Of a stretch of 64,000 nt of DNA, positions 11,241 to 22,262 are shown piece after piece. How positions within the stretch are numbered: the stretch's first letter is position 1; every line of letters begins with the position of its first letter. The notes under the pieces were generated by a model, which saw only the letters and a list, made by a program, of their open reading frames with translations, made no database searches and was not told where the DNA came from. A program made the position numbers and the translations under genes. Source of the stretch: Bathynomus jamesi (taxonomy: Eukaryota > Arthropoda > Malacostraca > Isopoda > Cirolanidae); NCBI GenBank assembly GCA_023014485.1, contig JAJOZX010000938.1:92501-156500 (forward strand). The letters are read 5' to 3'.

Positions 11241-13345
11241 TATTTTAACTACACCAACATGGATGATAGTGAGCGTGAAGATTTTGACCGATACTACAAC
11301 AGTTTTAATGAACGTAATCCTTATAATATAGCTGATGAATGTGAACGTTATTGCGTGAATGATGTGCGCGTGCTTACAGTATGCTTTCAAGCCTTTAGAA
11401 GGATGTACATATGTCGTTTCAAATGCGATCCGTTGCAAGTCGCAACCACCATCGCCTCATTATGTTTTACGGTGTCAAGAATAACTTCATGCCTAAAGAC
11501 ACCTTAGCCATTATTCACAGAAACAATCCCGCAGTTATGGGCACAAGGCTATTTACTGGCTCATACACCTACAACAGCAGACAGGTGTATACATAAAGCA
11601 CGCTCGCAACACGGGGGAGTACCCATTAAGATCAATGGCCGTGTTTTTTGGGTGGATGGTCTAAGCGAAAACCTTGCTACTGGTGAGAAGACTGTGTACT
11701 CCTTTAACGGTTGCTGGTGGCATGGTTGCCCCGTCCTGAGTGTGGAATCGCAGGAGATATCCACGGTAGATCTCCTGCCGACTGTCTTGCGTGGACGCGC
11801 ACCGCGATCAACTTATAGGCTCCCAGTTTACTCACAAAGTCTTGTGGGAGCATGAGTATGATGCAAGGATGGAAACAGATGCCCTGTACCGCGAAGAAAT
11901 AAGAGCCATCAAGCGTTCAATGGTGTAGACCCCCTCAAATGCGGTGATAGCTTGTTCGGCGGGCGTACAAACCCCTTCAAGCTATACTTTCCACCTACGG
12001 AGGGTGTGAAGATCCATTACTACGACTTCTGTTCTTTATACCCCTACGTGATGAAGAACAATCCGTACCGTAGGTGCACCTGAAAAACTAGTGGGGCCTG
12101 CCATGCCAACCATCGAGGAGTTTTCGGCCAACTTGAATGACCTCTACTTTGGACTCTCTCGTAGACGTGCTCCCCCCTCGCGATTTATGGATGCCTATCT
12201 TGCCTGTTGTTATAGGCCACAAACTCATGTTTCCCCTGTGTGAAGTGTGCAGAAGAGAACAATGGCGATTGTGAACATACACCCCACCAGCGCAAGATCA
12301 GAGGTGTATACACAAGCCCTGAACTGGACCTAGCCGTTCGCCATGGGTATAGAATAATGAAGATATATGAGGTGTGGAGGTTTCAGAAGCTACCCAACCT
12401 TTTCAAACCGTATATAAACGCATTTTTGAAAGATAAGGTCGAAGCATCAGGCTACCCTCGAGGGGTTGATACGAAGATGAAAAGTCCGGCCTATATACAG
12501 CGTTACCTGACCGTGAAGGGATACAGCTTGATCGTACCCAAATTGTAAAGAACCCAGGCAAGCGCTTTAGTGCAAAGTTGTGCCTAAACAGTCTTTGGGG
12601 AAAATTTGCGCAGAATACCGGCAAAGGGAACGTTCATTTGGCGCAAAGTTATAGTGAAGTTTGGGATTACGCCAACGCGCCCGATAAAGAGGTCATGGAA
12701 ATCGTGAATGTAGGTAATACTTATATAATAAGGTACAACCGAACCGAATTGGGCACAGATACCTCAAGGGTTACAAACATACCTGTAGCCAGCTTCACAA
12801 CGGCATAAGCACGTATCAAACTTTGGGGCCTATTGCATTCTCTTGGACGGAGGGTATTGTACGCTGATACAGATAGTGTGATATTCACAGAGGGGGAGGG
12901 TGAATACATGCCCGCTATTGGGGAGTTCCTCGGTGAGCTAACTGACGAGATCAAGGATGAGTATAGAGACATCGCATACGCCGACTCTTTTGTCTCAACA
13001 GGACCAAAAAACTACGGGGTACGGATGAGGATAGGGGATGATACGAAGTATATCGTCAAGGCGAAGGGTATCACGCTTAACCATGCGAATCGGCGGGTCG
13101 TTAACTTTGACTCGATGAAGGAACTAGTGAGCTTGGAAGATGATGAGGGTGACCGCCCGCCCCACCTGGTTGTGGGAACTCACAACTTCAGAGCACAGAA
13201 ATTAGGGGGTGTGAAGGAGCTTAGGGGTACAAAAGTGTGCCGTAACACCTATAGGAAACGTTACCAGGTACCTGGTACCTATGATACCGTGCCTTTGGGT
13301 ACTGTATCGACTAGATGCTTACCTTGTAATGCTTACCGTATTTAA
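11241..13345 (+). pseudogene. Maverick DNA polymerase B, Exo III and polymerase palm
   Basis: This continues the polymerase after the mariner. Exo III is YCVNDV (about 11349-11366). A Maverick-typical block FNGCWWHGCP lies at about 11703-11733. Motif A is YDFCSLYPYVM (about 12020-12055), motif B KLCLNSLWGKFAQ (about 12572-12612) and motif C YADTDSVIF (about 12860-12886). These define a family B, protein-primed polymerase. At least five frameshifts or stops break it. After 13345 there is no further Maverick gene on this side, so either the element is truncated or its other genes lie elsewhere. The structural cluster at 59-64 kb is on the opposite strand and too distant to be assumed part of it. 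Confidence 0.85.
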
Positions 13346-15220
13346 ACTATGTATGTGCCTGTTACACCTTTTTATTATATGTTCTTTGCACCACTGTTTG
13401 CCATGCATGTTTAACCATTTTCTGTGTATAGTATTTGTACTGATAATACATTTCTTTTTGTATTAGATTGCTTTTCATTCTAACAACCTTCATTATATTA
13501 GTTATGGGAAATAAAAGTTGTATATTTACACACCTGTCATTAATAATGCACGGTATTTTTCTCCACAGCTTATTAATGACGTAAACTTAGTCTCAGTAAT
13601 ATTCCTTTGTGTGCCAGCGAATCCACATGGCACCATCAACAAAAAGTATATGTATTTTCCTCAGACTAGATTCAATGGTGGTTTATGGCAACTGAGTATA
13701 AAAATTATTGTATAGCAACATCTGGTAGTTTTGGACATTGCCCTGAACATTTAGAACCCAAAAGAGGTGCAGAAACTATATGAAGGGGTACTCTCGTCTA
13801 TAATGCAGAAAGTGTGATACCCATTACGTTTAACAAAAGCCAAAACTACCTTAATGAATCAAAGCACTATGGTCCACCTTGTGTTTAGCAAAGGCCAAAT
13901 ATTGTTATTATTTGTGCCTTTCAAAGTACCAAAGTTGTGTTAGTGTCTCTTATTCATGATATCATCAATGGAGCCTATAACTTCTAGTGTAATTAATTAT
14001 TTCTAAGCAAAGTTTCGTTTCCATACCTTTTTAACATGTTTAGTTGTTAAAATCGTTTTTTAGTTCGAAACAATAATTTGGGATAGAAAGGGTTCATATT
14101 GCAGACACCATCGTCGCTCTGTGCAATACATATCATTCAAATAAGTACCTACAGATCCATATAGGCGCATGATGTTTTCCACAGTCGGTAGTAATGACGC
14201 TAAGACATCCAATATTATTTTAAGACATTTTATAATCAAGTTTTAATCTTCCTGCAAGCGTTTGAAGACCTTGTTAAGTATACATTCGCCTAGTATGAAA
14301 AGTTAAAATATGCCTACATGAATAAGATGGTTGCTTATCTTCTCATAGTCAAATTTCAGTTGAAGCCTATACATGTGCCGATGTGTCGCGTGTTGAAATC
14401 TTCTAGCTCATTACAATGTCGCTATTTTACTGAAGTTATTGCACAAACGAAAACAAATGATAAGAATATGTAATATAACAGGATACAAAAGGCTACAAAC
14501 AACGACTTATACGATAATGTTTGTTTAGGAAGCTCTGGTAAAAGATGTACGAAAATTAAGAATGTAAATGAAAGTTTTAAAGCATAGCATAGGAGAGAGA
14601 TTGGGAAGAAATAGAGAACTTTAAAGATAAAGCGAAAATTTAAGAGTAAAGAGATCTGGTTGCGAGTGAAATTCAAAATACTCTTATGCGGTATAAATGT
14701 TTTCCAAAGGAGATTTAAGACAAAATAAACAGCTGGCCTTTTAAAAGGTCCGATTGAATTACTTTGAAGTATGTTAGTGACATTCCAGCCCCACAAATTA
14801 ACTATACGCTTGAATGACATACGTTTAGTTTCATCAGAATTAAAATGCTTACCCACTAATTTGAGATCAATATTCTGAGTGCATCCTACATTTCTGCAAT
14901 CAAATTGTTTTTAGGTTTCATGATGTCAAGCATTAAATGTTCATAGGTAAACAGTTTTTAAAACATGAACTATAGATGATGTGAAAACCTAGTGAAGATG
15001 CTCTCCTAGATTATCTTAAGCGATGCTTCGGTCAGAACAATAATCTTTTACGCATATTGTGTTCATTGTTCTCTATGTTTTTTACCCTTTATTGCTATTT
15101 CTCTGTGATACATGAACTATATATTTGTCGTGGATAAAACACGGTGGTAGGACGCCTCAGTAATATGTAAATAATCTGTTGCGGAACTCGACACTATTTT
15201 AATTGGTGGTACGGCTATTA
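13346..15220. other. Long AT-rich non-coding stretch
   Basis: I see no gene or repeat with recognisable ends. The longest open frame (14422-14856, minus, 144 codons) is hydrophobic, low-complexity text with no motif and no relatives I can name, so I do not call it a gene. Confidence 0.45.
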
Positions 15221-15224
15221 ACGT

Positions 15225-15281
<57 letters not shown>
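15225..15281. repeat. (TA)n microsatellite
   Basis: TA tract. Confidence 0.9.
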
Positions 15282-15424
15282 ATATCAGTCGGTGTGTGAG
15301 AATGTTTGATCCCCCTGCAGATAAAACTAACGGGGACCGCGAACACGTCGGAACAAAAAGTACTCGAATGTTTGTTTGTTTTTGTCTCATGAAAGAACCC
15401 CACAGGACAGATGGATTTTTCTCG

Positions 15425-15720
15425 TGAAAGAAGGTTATAATGAACCCCCTTTTTTTTTTAAGGAAGGTGAAGACGAATCCTTTTTTTTTTTTTTGAAGGA
15501 AGGTGAAGACGAATTTTTTTTCTCCCCAAAGAGGAAGTCGAGGCTGATTTTTTTTTTTTTTTAAAGAGGATGGGGCCCCGCAAGGGGCCCTCAAGGGGCA
15601 AATGCCCTTCATTAAGTCCGGTTAGACCCCATAAATGGGTTAGGAACTTAAGTAAAGGGGGCCCATCATAACAAAGGCTAGGCTTTCAGGGGGGGGGGCC
15701 CTCCAGGGGCAGAATTTCAG
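15425..15720. repeat. Poly(T)-interspersed tandem repeat and GC-rich block
   Basis: A unit 'gaaggtgaagacgaat' preceded by poly(T) (10 to 16 T) occurs at least twice (15462-15512), and a diverged third T-run lies at 15549-15564. The following 15565-15720 is unusually GC-rich (ggggccc repeats), in contrast to the AT-rich surroundings. There is no coding content. Confidence 0.5.
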
Positions 15721-15754
15721 AGCACCCCAACTTCCTCTACCCAAACGCGCCCAT

Positions 15755-16018
15755 CCTACTAGTCTAATGCAAAGAATTAAAAAATCAACCAACCCGATCA
15801 TCCAAGCTATCCATGAGTCCTGCCATTTATCCTCTAAGCTATGGACTTCTTGGTACGAAAACGTCTGTCTGTAGCTCCACTTAACTTCGACAGTGCAGTA
15901 TTATTTCTAATCAACTGTATATATTTCTATCCGTAGTATATGAACTGTCATTGTATTAATAATATTTGTCATATGGACTATAGTCTGCCAATAAACCTTT
16001 CCAGTTTCATTTTCATTT
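15755..16018 (+). mobile_element. 5'-truncated LINE-B copy (3' end only)
   Basis: This matches the last 250 bp of the LINE-B element at 39145-39408 almost base for base: the end of ORF2 (through the stop after ENVCL), the 3' UTR with AATAAA, and a tail of TTTCATTTTCATTTC. The start at about 15755 is a truncation point typical of aborted target-primed reverse transcription. The shared tail shows that this family ends in TTTTCA-type repeats rather than plain poly(A). Confidence 0.85.
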
Positions 16019-16051
16019 CATATATATATATATTATATATATATATATAAT

Positions 16052-16098
<47 letters not shown>
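16019..16098. repeat. (TA)n microsatellite at LINE-B 3' end
   Basis: TA tract directly following the LINE-B tail. Confidence 0.9.
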
Positions 16099-16280
16099 CA
16101 AAATCGACAAAGTCGACAAAATCGAACTTTTTTCTCTCATCAAAGATGTATACACACTTTTCTAGACCAGTTTTGTACGCTGACTCCTAACCTGTTTTCG
16201 GGTTTCCTCTAGCACATCTAGTTATCGAAATATGACTGATGTTAGTTTCAGCACAATTTATCGTAAAAGTACAACTTTAT

Positions 16281-17235
16281 TCATAAAAAGAAATGTACAG
16301 TGTACACCAACCTAAAAACGTTGCAAGTACGATTTTCTTTTGCAAACCTTGTCCGGATCGTTGCGGTACAACATCCAGCAGTAGTCTGCCAGCATACTTT
16401 CGTTCCAGAAACCTTGGTAGCGATTTTCCATTGGCCGAATGTCTTGATGGAAGCGTTCCCCCTGTTCGTCACTCACCGCGCCAAGGTTTTCGGGAAAGAA
16501 ATCTAGATGCGAATATAAAAAATGTATTTCCAAGGACATGCGACAGCCCATTTCTTGATGTGCATCGAGCAGTTTCTGAACTCCATCTTTGTATACAGGA
16601 GACTTGTGGTTACCCAAGAAGTTTCTAGAAATCCATTTGAAAGCCTGCCATGCTTTTAGTTCTAAGACGATGAGGTTTTCTTCAAAGCTTTCATCCTGCA
16701 GAACCTCCCTGATTTGGGGCCCCACAAAGATTCTCTCCTTCAATTTCGCGGCACTGATGTTTGCAAGTTTCTCAACAAGGTATCGAAACCCTCTCGAATT
16801 CGCCTTACCCATCGCTTTCACAAAATTTTTCATTAAGCCGAGCTTAATGTGGAGAGATGGCAAGAAAATCTTTTTTGGATCAACTAAAGGAACACATTGG
16901 ACCCTGCCACTGCCCGTTCCTGTCTCGTATGTGCTTCTTTGATGCCAGTCACGTCTAATGTAATGATCCGTTAACACGGCTGTCCCATAGGCATAGGAAA
17001 CAACATTATTTCGTGAACCTTCCTTTCATACCCATTAACATACCAATGACTTTGAAATCACCACAGATATTCCATTGGTGAGTGCTGTATTGGATTGCTC
17101 CGAGTAGTATAGTCATGTTATCGTACGTCTCCTTTACATGAACGGAGTGGGCGATCGGGATGGACGGCTTTAAGTTCCTGTTATACAGGAGAACCGGTGA
17201 TTTTTACACTTTCGAGGCATGATGATCGATGAGTA
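16281..17235 (-). pseudogene. Uncharacterised transposon ORF, partial copy B
   Basis: The minus-strand frame 16312-16977 is the C-terminal part of a protein also present, more completely, at 26.9-28.55 kb. Shared blocks are SLHIKLGLMKNFVKAM, FVGPQIREV, FLGNHKSP, MGCRMSL, GAVSDEQGERFHQDI and ENRYQGFW. Upstream, in a shifted frame, 16980-17235 continues the homology (NICGDFKVIGMLMG-type text). The N-terminal Cys-rich region is absent. From memory, this protein is repeatedly annotated as uncharacterised in arthropods and cnidarians. I know no assigned function. The DNA transposon context of the other copy suggests a transposase. Confidence 0.7.
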
Positions 17236-17254
17236 AATAACCTACAAAAATAAA

Positions 17255-17503
17255 ATGTGTAAGTGGGCGACACAAAACAAAACACAACACACAACTAGAC
17301 TTATGACTGTTACGCCAAAGAGTAAAAGTGTGTACATGTGCAACGTTTGCAAATTTGTGGCCAGCAACTGCTCTCGCCTAAAATACCACAAGACAAACTG
17401 CGGAAAGCCTAAATTGAAACGACAAAATGCCATACATGAGGGTACAGAAACGGTAAAGCAAAAACCTACACCTAAGCTGCAAAATGCTCCGCTACATGTA
17501 TAA
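17255..17503 (+). CDS. Small ORF with a C2HC-type zinc-finger pattern, unrecognised
   Basis: This 82-codon ORF contains YMCNVCKFVASNC...KYHKTNC, a C-x2-C-x12-H-x3-C pattern, followed by a lysine- and proline-rich tail. It overlaps the end of transposon copy B on the other strand. It may be a fragment of a DNA-binding protein from an older element or a chance ORF. No start context or splice signal decides this. Confidence 0.25.
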   Translation: MCKWATQNKTQHTTRLMTVTPKSKSVYMCNVCKFVASNCSRLKYHKTNCGKPKLKRQNAIHEGTETVKQKPTPKLQNAPLHV

Positions 17504-17548
17504 AGAACTCATATTATATATTGTGCATATATAGTATTATATATTATA

Positions 17549-17785
17549 CAGTGCGTTCGAAAAGTCTCTCCGCAGTCAACCAACACTTCAAAGAAAGTGT
17601 TTGACAACACGTGTAGACGAGTTGCTCTGTCCCTGCAAAATGGTAGAAAACATTTTCAACACATACTGTAAAATCAAAAGGTTATGTAATAAAATCACTA
17701 AATCATGGTTGAATGAAAACATTGTAGTTTTTCAATTTCCTATGCGTTTAACATAGCACTGCGGAGAGACTTTTCGAAAGCACTG
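17549..17785. mobile_element. Tc1/mariner-type MITE, 237 bp
   Basis: Terminal inverted repeats of about 28 bp begin CAGTGCGTTCGAAAAGTC and close with the complement of CAGTGCTTTCGAAAAGTC, flanked by TA on both sides (17547-17548, 17786-17787). There is no coding capacity. It is a non-autonomous element that would depend on a mariner-type transposase with matching ends. The neighbouring DD41D element has different ends, so it is probably not the source. Confidence 0.85.
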
Positions 17786-17794
17786 TATTATATA

Positions 17795-19276
17795 CAGGGT
17801 GTCCGAGAATTATCTGTACAATTTTTGGCTGTTATTAAATGTCAACCATGAAGTGTAGAAATTCCAGTGTTGTCCCATTTTACAGAGAAACTCATTACGT
17901 TTTTTCTGATAACAAGTTTTGACAAGTTTTTCTTTTTCAGATATTCATACACACCCCTCATCCTTAATGAATCCACAGGAGAAAGCAGTGTGTTGAATGG
18001 TTTATCGAAACAAAATCAGATACACAAGTTCAACGAAGGTTTAGAACTAATTACAACAGAAACCCTCCATCAAGAGTAACCATACGAGCTTGGTATAAAA
18101 GGTTTAAGGAAACTGGAAGTGTAGAGCATAAGAAAGGAGCAGGGCGGCCTCGAACGTCTTTTGAAAATGTCGAGCGCATTCGAGAGGCTTTTGTTCGCAG
18201 TCCACGCAAGTCGACAAGAATTGCATCACGAGAGTTACAGATACCTCGTTCCACAGTGCATGATGTCTTGCGTAAACGTTTGAAGTTGCATCCTTACAAG
18301 TTGAAAATCTTGCAACAGATTACGCAAGAAGATAAGGTCTCCCATAAGGAATTTGCAATGACTCTGCTTAACAGAGTCGACCAGGCCAATGCGTTCTTGG
18401 CAAGAATCATGTTTTCGGACAAGGCAACTTTTCATGTTTCAGGCAAGGTAAACAAACAAAATGTGCGCATATGGGGGTCACAAAATCCACATTGCATAGA
18501 AGAGCACATCAGAGACAGTCCTAAAGTTAATGTGCGGTGTGGCCTGTTACATGATCGCGTGATTGGACCATTTTTCTTCGGTGAATCAACAGTGACCTCC
18601 AATACCTACCTGGACATGTTGCAACACTTTGTCTATCCGCAATTGGAAGCACTGCATCCACGCATCATTTTTCAGCAAGATGGCGCACCGCCACATTGGG
18701 CCTTGATCGTCCGTAAGTCCCTGAATGAGACATTCCCAAACAGGTGGATTGGCCGTGGAGGTGCAATTCATTGGCCGGCTAGATCTCCCGACATCACACC
18801 CTGTGATTTCTTTCTTTGGGGATTCGTCAAAGATCTTGAGTACAATACGCGGGTGACAGAGAGACATTGATGATTTAAAAGCAAGAATCACAGCTGCTAT
18901 TGAGCGAATTGATGTGGATATGCTGCAGCGTACATGGCAACATTTGGAGTATCGATTGGATGTTTTGCGAATCACTGATGGTGCACATATCGAATGTTTG
19001 TAACAACATTACTTTAATAAAAGAAACTTTTGAAAATACAGATTCTAAATAATCTTGTTTAAGAATTTTACGTGTGTTATCAAGAATTTTATTAAAAGAT
19101 GAAATTGTACAGATAATTTTCGGACACACTGGAATTTCTAAAAAACTTGTCAAAACTTGGTATCAGAAAAAACTTAATGAGATTCTCTGTAAAATGGGAC
19201 AACACTGGAATTTCTACACTTCATGGTTGACTTTTAATAACAGCCAAAATTGTACAGATAATTCTCGGACACCCAG
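17795..19276 (+). mobile_element. DD41D-type Tc1/mariner element with long TIRs
   Basis: This 1482-bp element begins CAGGGTGTCCGAGAATTATC and ends in the complement of CTGGGTGTCCGAGAATTATC, with TA duplications on both sides (17793-17794, 19277-19278). The inverted repeats extend about 140 bp (17795-17935 against 19133-19276) with few mismatches, so the copy is fairly young. It carries one transposase gene. Confidence 0.9.
17960..19003 (+). pseudogene. DD41D Tc1/mariner transposase, 5' half frameshifted
   Basis: The cut-and-paste transposase. The catalytic half is open at 18256-18870. First Asp is in MFSDKATFHVSG, second Asp in IFQQDGAPPHW, third Asp in SPDITPCDFFLWG. I count 41 residues between the second and third, placing it near the DD41D (rosa) group rather than classical mariner (DD34D) or Tc1 (DD34E). 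The N-terminal helix-turn-helix part (17970-18255) and the last 40 residues after 18870 are in other frames, so the copy is inactive. Confidence 0.8.
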
Positions 19277-19388
19277 TATATCATAGTTATATGCATATTA
19301 TATATATTATTATATTATATAAAGGACGCATATTATATATTGTTTCTATAGTATTATATATTATACTCGTATTATATATATTATATAT

Positions 19389-19825
<437 letters not shown>

Positions 19826-21201
19826 CTAGGGGCACCCAATATATTTTGACTCGCCTTTTTTTCATAGCTAAATAATAGGCCATGGGGCTGAAATGGCTTT
19901 TGGGCTGTAAGTTTGAACTTTCTGCGCTTCACATAACCGGATTTTTCCAGTTTGAATCTCTCCTCCTTCTATAAAACCACTTTTAAACGCCCTTGTATAA
20001 AACCGATGGTTAACGCAGTTTCGAAAATGGCGTCTGATACTGATGTGTTCGTAATCAGAGAGCTACTATCGAGTTCTTAACCGCAGAGAAGAAAACAATT
20101 GGAAATATTCACAGACGTCTACAAAACGTTTGCGGAGATGCTGTTGTTGATCGAAGCACAGTTGGACGCTGATTTAAACGTGTGAGATCATCGGAAAGAG
20201 AGAGCCAGCCTCGATAATGAGCCACGCAGCGGTCGCCCGGCATCGGCTGTCACATCTCACACTGTGCAACGTGCTAACAGCATCATTCGATCAAATCGGC
20301 GCGTCACATACAAGGAGCTATGACTAGAGCTAGGAAATAGTGAAGGAAGTGTGAATACGATAATTCAGCAACTGGGATACTCAAAAGTGTGTTATCGGTT
20401 TGTTCCTCGCGAACTGACTGAAGATCAGAAAGCCCAAAGAAAAGAAATTGCTTCTGAGTGGTTGATTCGATACGAGGCAGAAGGAGATGACTTCCTTTCA
20501 CGAATTGTGACTGGGGATGAGACTTGTGTACACCACTTTGAACCTGAAACAAAACGCCAATCCATGGAGTGGCATCACACAGACTCCCCACGCAAGAAAA
20601 AGTTCAAAATGGCTCCCTCTGAAGGAAAGATTATGGCCACCATCTTCTGGGACATGAAAGGGGTGATTCTGATGGACATTATGTGGAAAGGATAAACAAT
20701 CAACTCAGAGGCATATATTGCTACCCTACAGAGACTCCAAAGACGTATAAAGCGAGTTCGATCGGAGAGAAAACTGGAAGACGTTCTTCTTTTGCACGAT
20801 AAGGCAAGCCACACAACAGTTTGCAAACAGGAGAGGCCATCACAAAAATGCGCTTGACTGTGTTACCCCACCCTCCATACAGCCCGGATCTGGCATCTTC
20901 AGACTTCCATTTGTTTGGGCCAATGAAGGATGCTATTCGTGGAAGAAAGTTTCAGAGTGACGATGAGGTTGTTGAAGTGGTTAAGAGGTGGCTCCAGCGA
21001 AACCCAGCGGAATTTACCAACAAGGAATAAAGGCCCTTGTTTCGAGTTGGAGAAAAGCCGTAGAAAAGGATGGAGACTATGTGGAAGAATAAAAACTTGT
21101 AAAGAAGGTATATAACTACTTGTATACAAAATTTCTGGAACTTACAAGGAAACTTGGAAAGAAAGAAAAAAGGTGGGGCAAAATATATTGAGAGGCCCTC
21201 G

Positions 21202-21202
<1 letters not shown>
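19826..21202 (+). mobile_element. Mariner (DD34D) element
   Basis: The left end (CTAGGGGCACCCAATATATT) and the complement of the right end (ACGAGGGCCTCTCAATATATT) form diverged inverted repeats of about 33 bp next to TA. The element is about 1.38 kb, near the usual mariner length. Its transposase is broken (next entry). Confidence 0.8.
20020..21120 (+). pseudogene. Mariner transposase, several frameshifts and stops
   Basis: The opening (20025-20350) carries the mariner helix-turn-helix in broken frames. The open part (20351-20695) contains FVPRELTEDQKAQR and the first catalytic Asp in TGDETCVHHFEPE. The second Asp is in LLLHDKASHTT (about 20790-20820), and the third lies in SPDLASSDFHLFGPMKDA (about 20883-20935). 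A stop follows WKG at 20694. The motif set is that of the mariner subfamily of IS630/Tc1/mariner. Confidence 0.85.
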
Positions 21203-21260
<58 letters not shown>

Positions 21261-21276
21261 TATATATATATATATA
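21203..21276. repeat. (TA)n microsatellite
   Basis: TA tract starting at the right end of the mariner; its TA steps obscure the exact target duplication. Confidence 0.9.
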
Positions 21277-21389
21277 CAATTTAAATACATACATACATAG
21301 AAACATAGAAGCAAACATACATACAAACACACATTCACAATTCATACATATATATATAGGCTGCAAACCCACAAGGAAAAAGAAAAACG

Positions 21390-21435
21390 ATTCCAAGGCC
21401 TTTCGTGTATTCAAAGCTACACCTCGTCAGGGAAT
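21390..21435 (-). ncRNA. Compact hammerhead ribozyme motif of PLE-1, left copy
   Basis: Minus-strand layout: stem I ATTCC/GGAAT (5 perfect pairs), core CTGACGA, one extra G, stem II GTGTA/TACAC with an 8-nt loop, GAAA, then GGCC and TT before the stem I 3' strand. GGCC is self-complementary and occupies the stem III position. The identical motif occurs in the right copy. Confidence 0.75.
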
Positions 21436-21503
21436 GAAGATAAAAGGCGAGATGCCCATAAATATATACAACGTACAGGAAAAACAAAACAATTAGCACA
21501 TAC

Positions 21504-22262
21504 TTAACAAGGGTTAATGAGAGGCAAAAGAAATTTTAACATGATATCGTCAATTTTATACGTCCCCGCACTGTTATTGAAGTTGTTTTTAAAATGAATA
21601 AATGCACATTCTAGAATATTTCTTTCTATTATATCTCTGTTTTTAACAAGCGCTTTTGAACTATCCCACTTGATGCTATGGTTACATCTATACATATGAT
21701 TAATAAAGCATTGGAATTATTAGCTGTTCTACAAGCATATTTATGCTGTTTTACCCTAATATCCAACGTTTTACCGGTTTGGCCTATATACACTGAGTTA
21801 CATTGTGTACATCCGATCGAATACACACAACCAACAACATTATCAGGGCTATTCTTTATTAGGCTTGATTTAACAGTATTATTATACTTAAAGATTACAT
21901 TAATGCCAATTGCTTTAAGTACAGTTGGAAGGTATTGAAAATTAACATGGTAAGGTAGGCTAAGGATATTTTTACGCTGAAATTCCTTTACAATTACATT
22001 ATTATAATACCTATTCTTGGCTTTCTTAAGACAGTTATCTAAAAATGAAATAGGATAACATAATTCAGTACCAATATTCATGATATTGCATAACTCGGAA
22101 TCTAAAAATTCAGGACTGACAACTCTCAATGCTCGAAGAAACATAGCAAAGAAAATAGAGGATTTAATCGAAGGATGATGGTCAGAATAAAAATGCACAT
22201 AAGAGTTATTATTAGTAGGCTTACGGTAGACTTCGTATTTGAACTGATTAGAGCATCTCCAA
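21504..22262 (-). pseudogene. PLE-1 left copy: end of RT and GIY-YIG endonuclease
   Basis: The open frame 21629-22198 runs from HFYSDHHPSIKS through FLRALRVVSPEFLDSEL to the GIY-YIG domain (VYSIGCTQCNSVYIGQTGK, then DIRVKQHKYACRT). A single frame change near 21650-21690 separates the last part (21504-21695). The N-terminal RT domain is absent because the copy is 5'-truncated at the head-to-head junction. Protein identity to the right copy is near total. Confidence 0.85.

Noticed and set aside
8423..13345. Host DNA polymerase gene with introns
   Set aside because: Gaps between open parts are tiny, lack splice signals, and one is a TA-flanked mariner. The motif set is of a protein-primed Maverick polymerase.
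14422..14856. 144-codon hydrophobic minus-strand ORF
   Set aside because: AT-rich, low-complexity Phe/Leu composition, no motif, no start context, no conserved neighbour.
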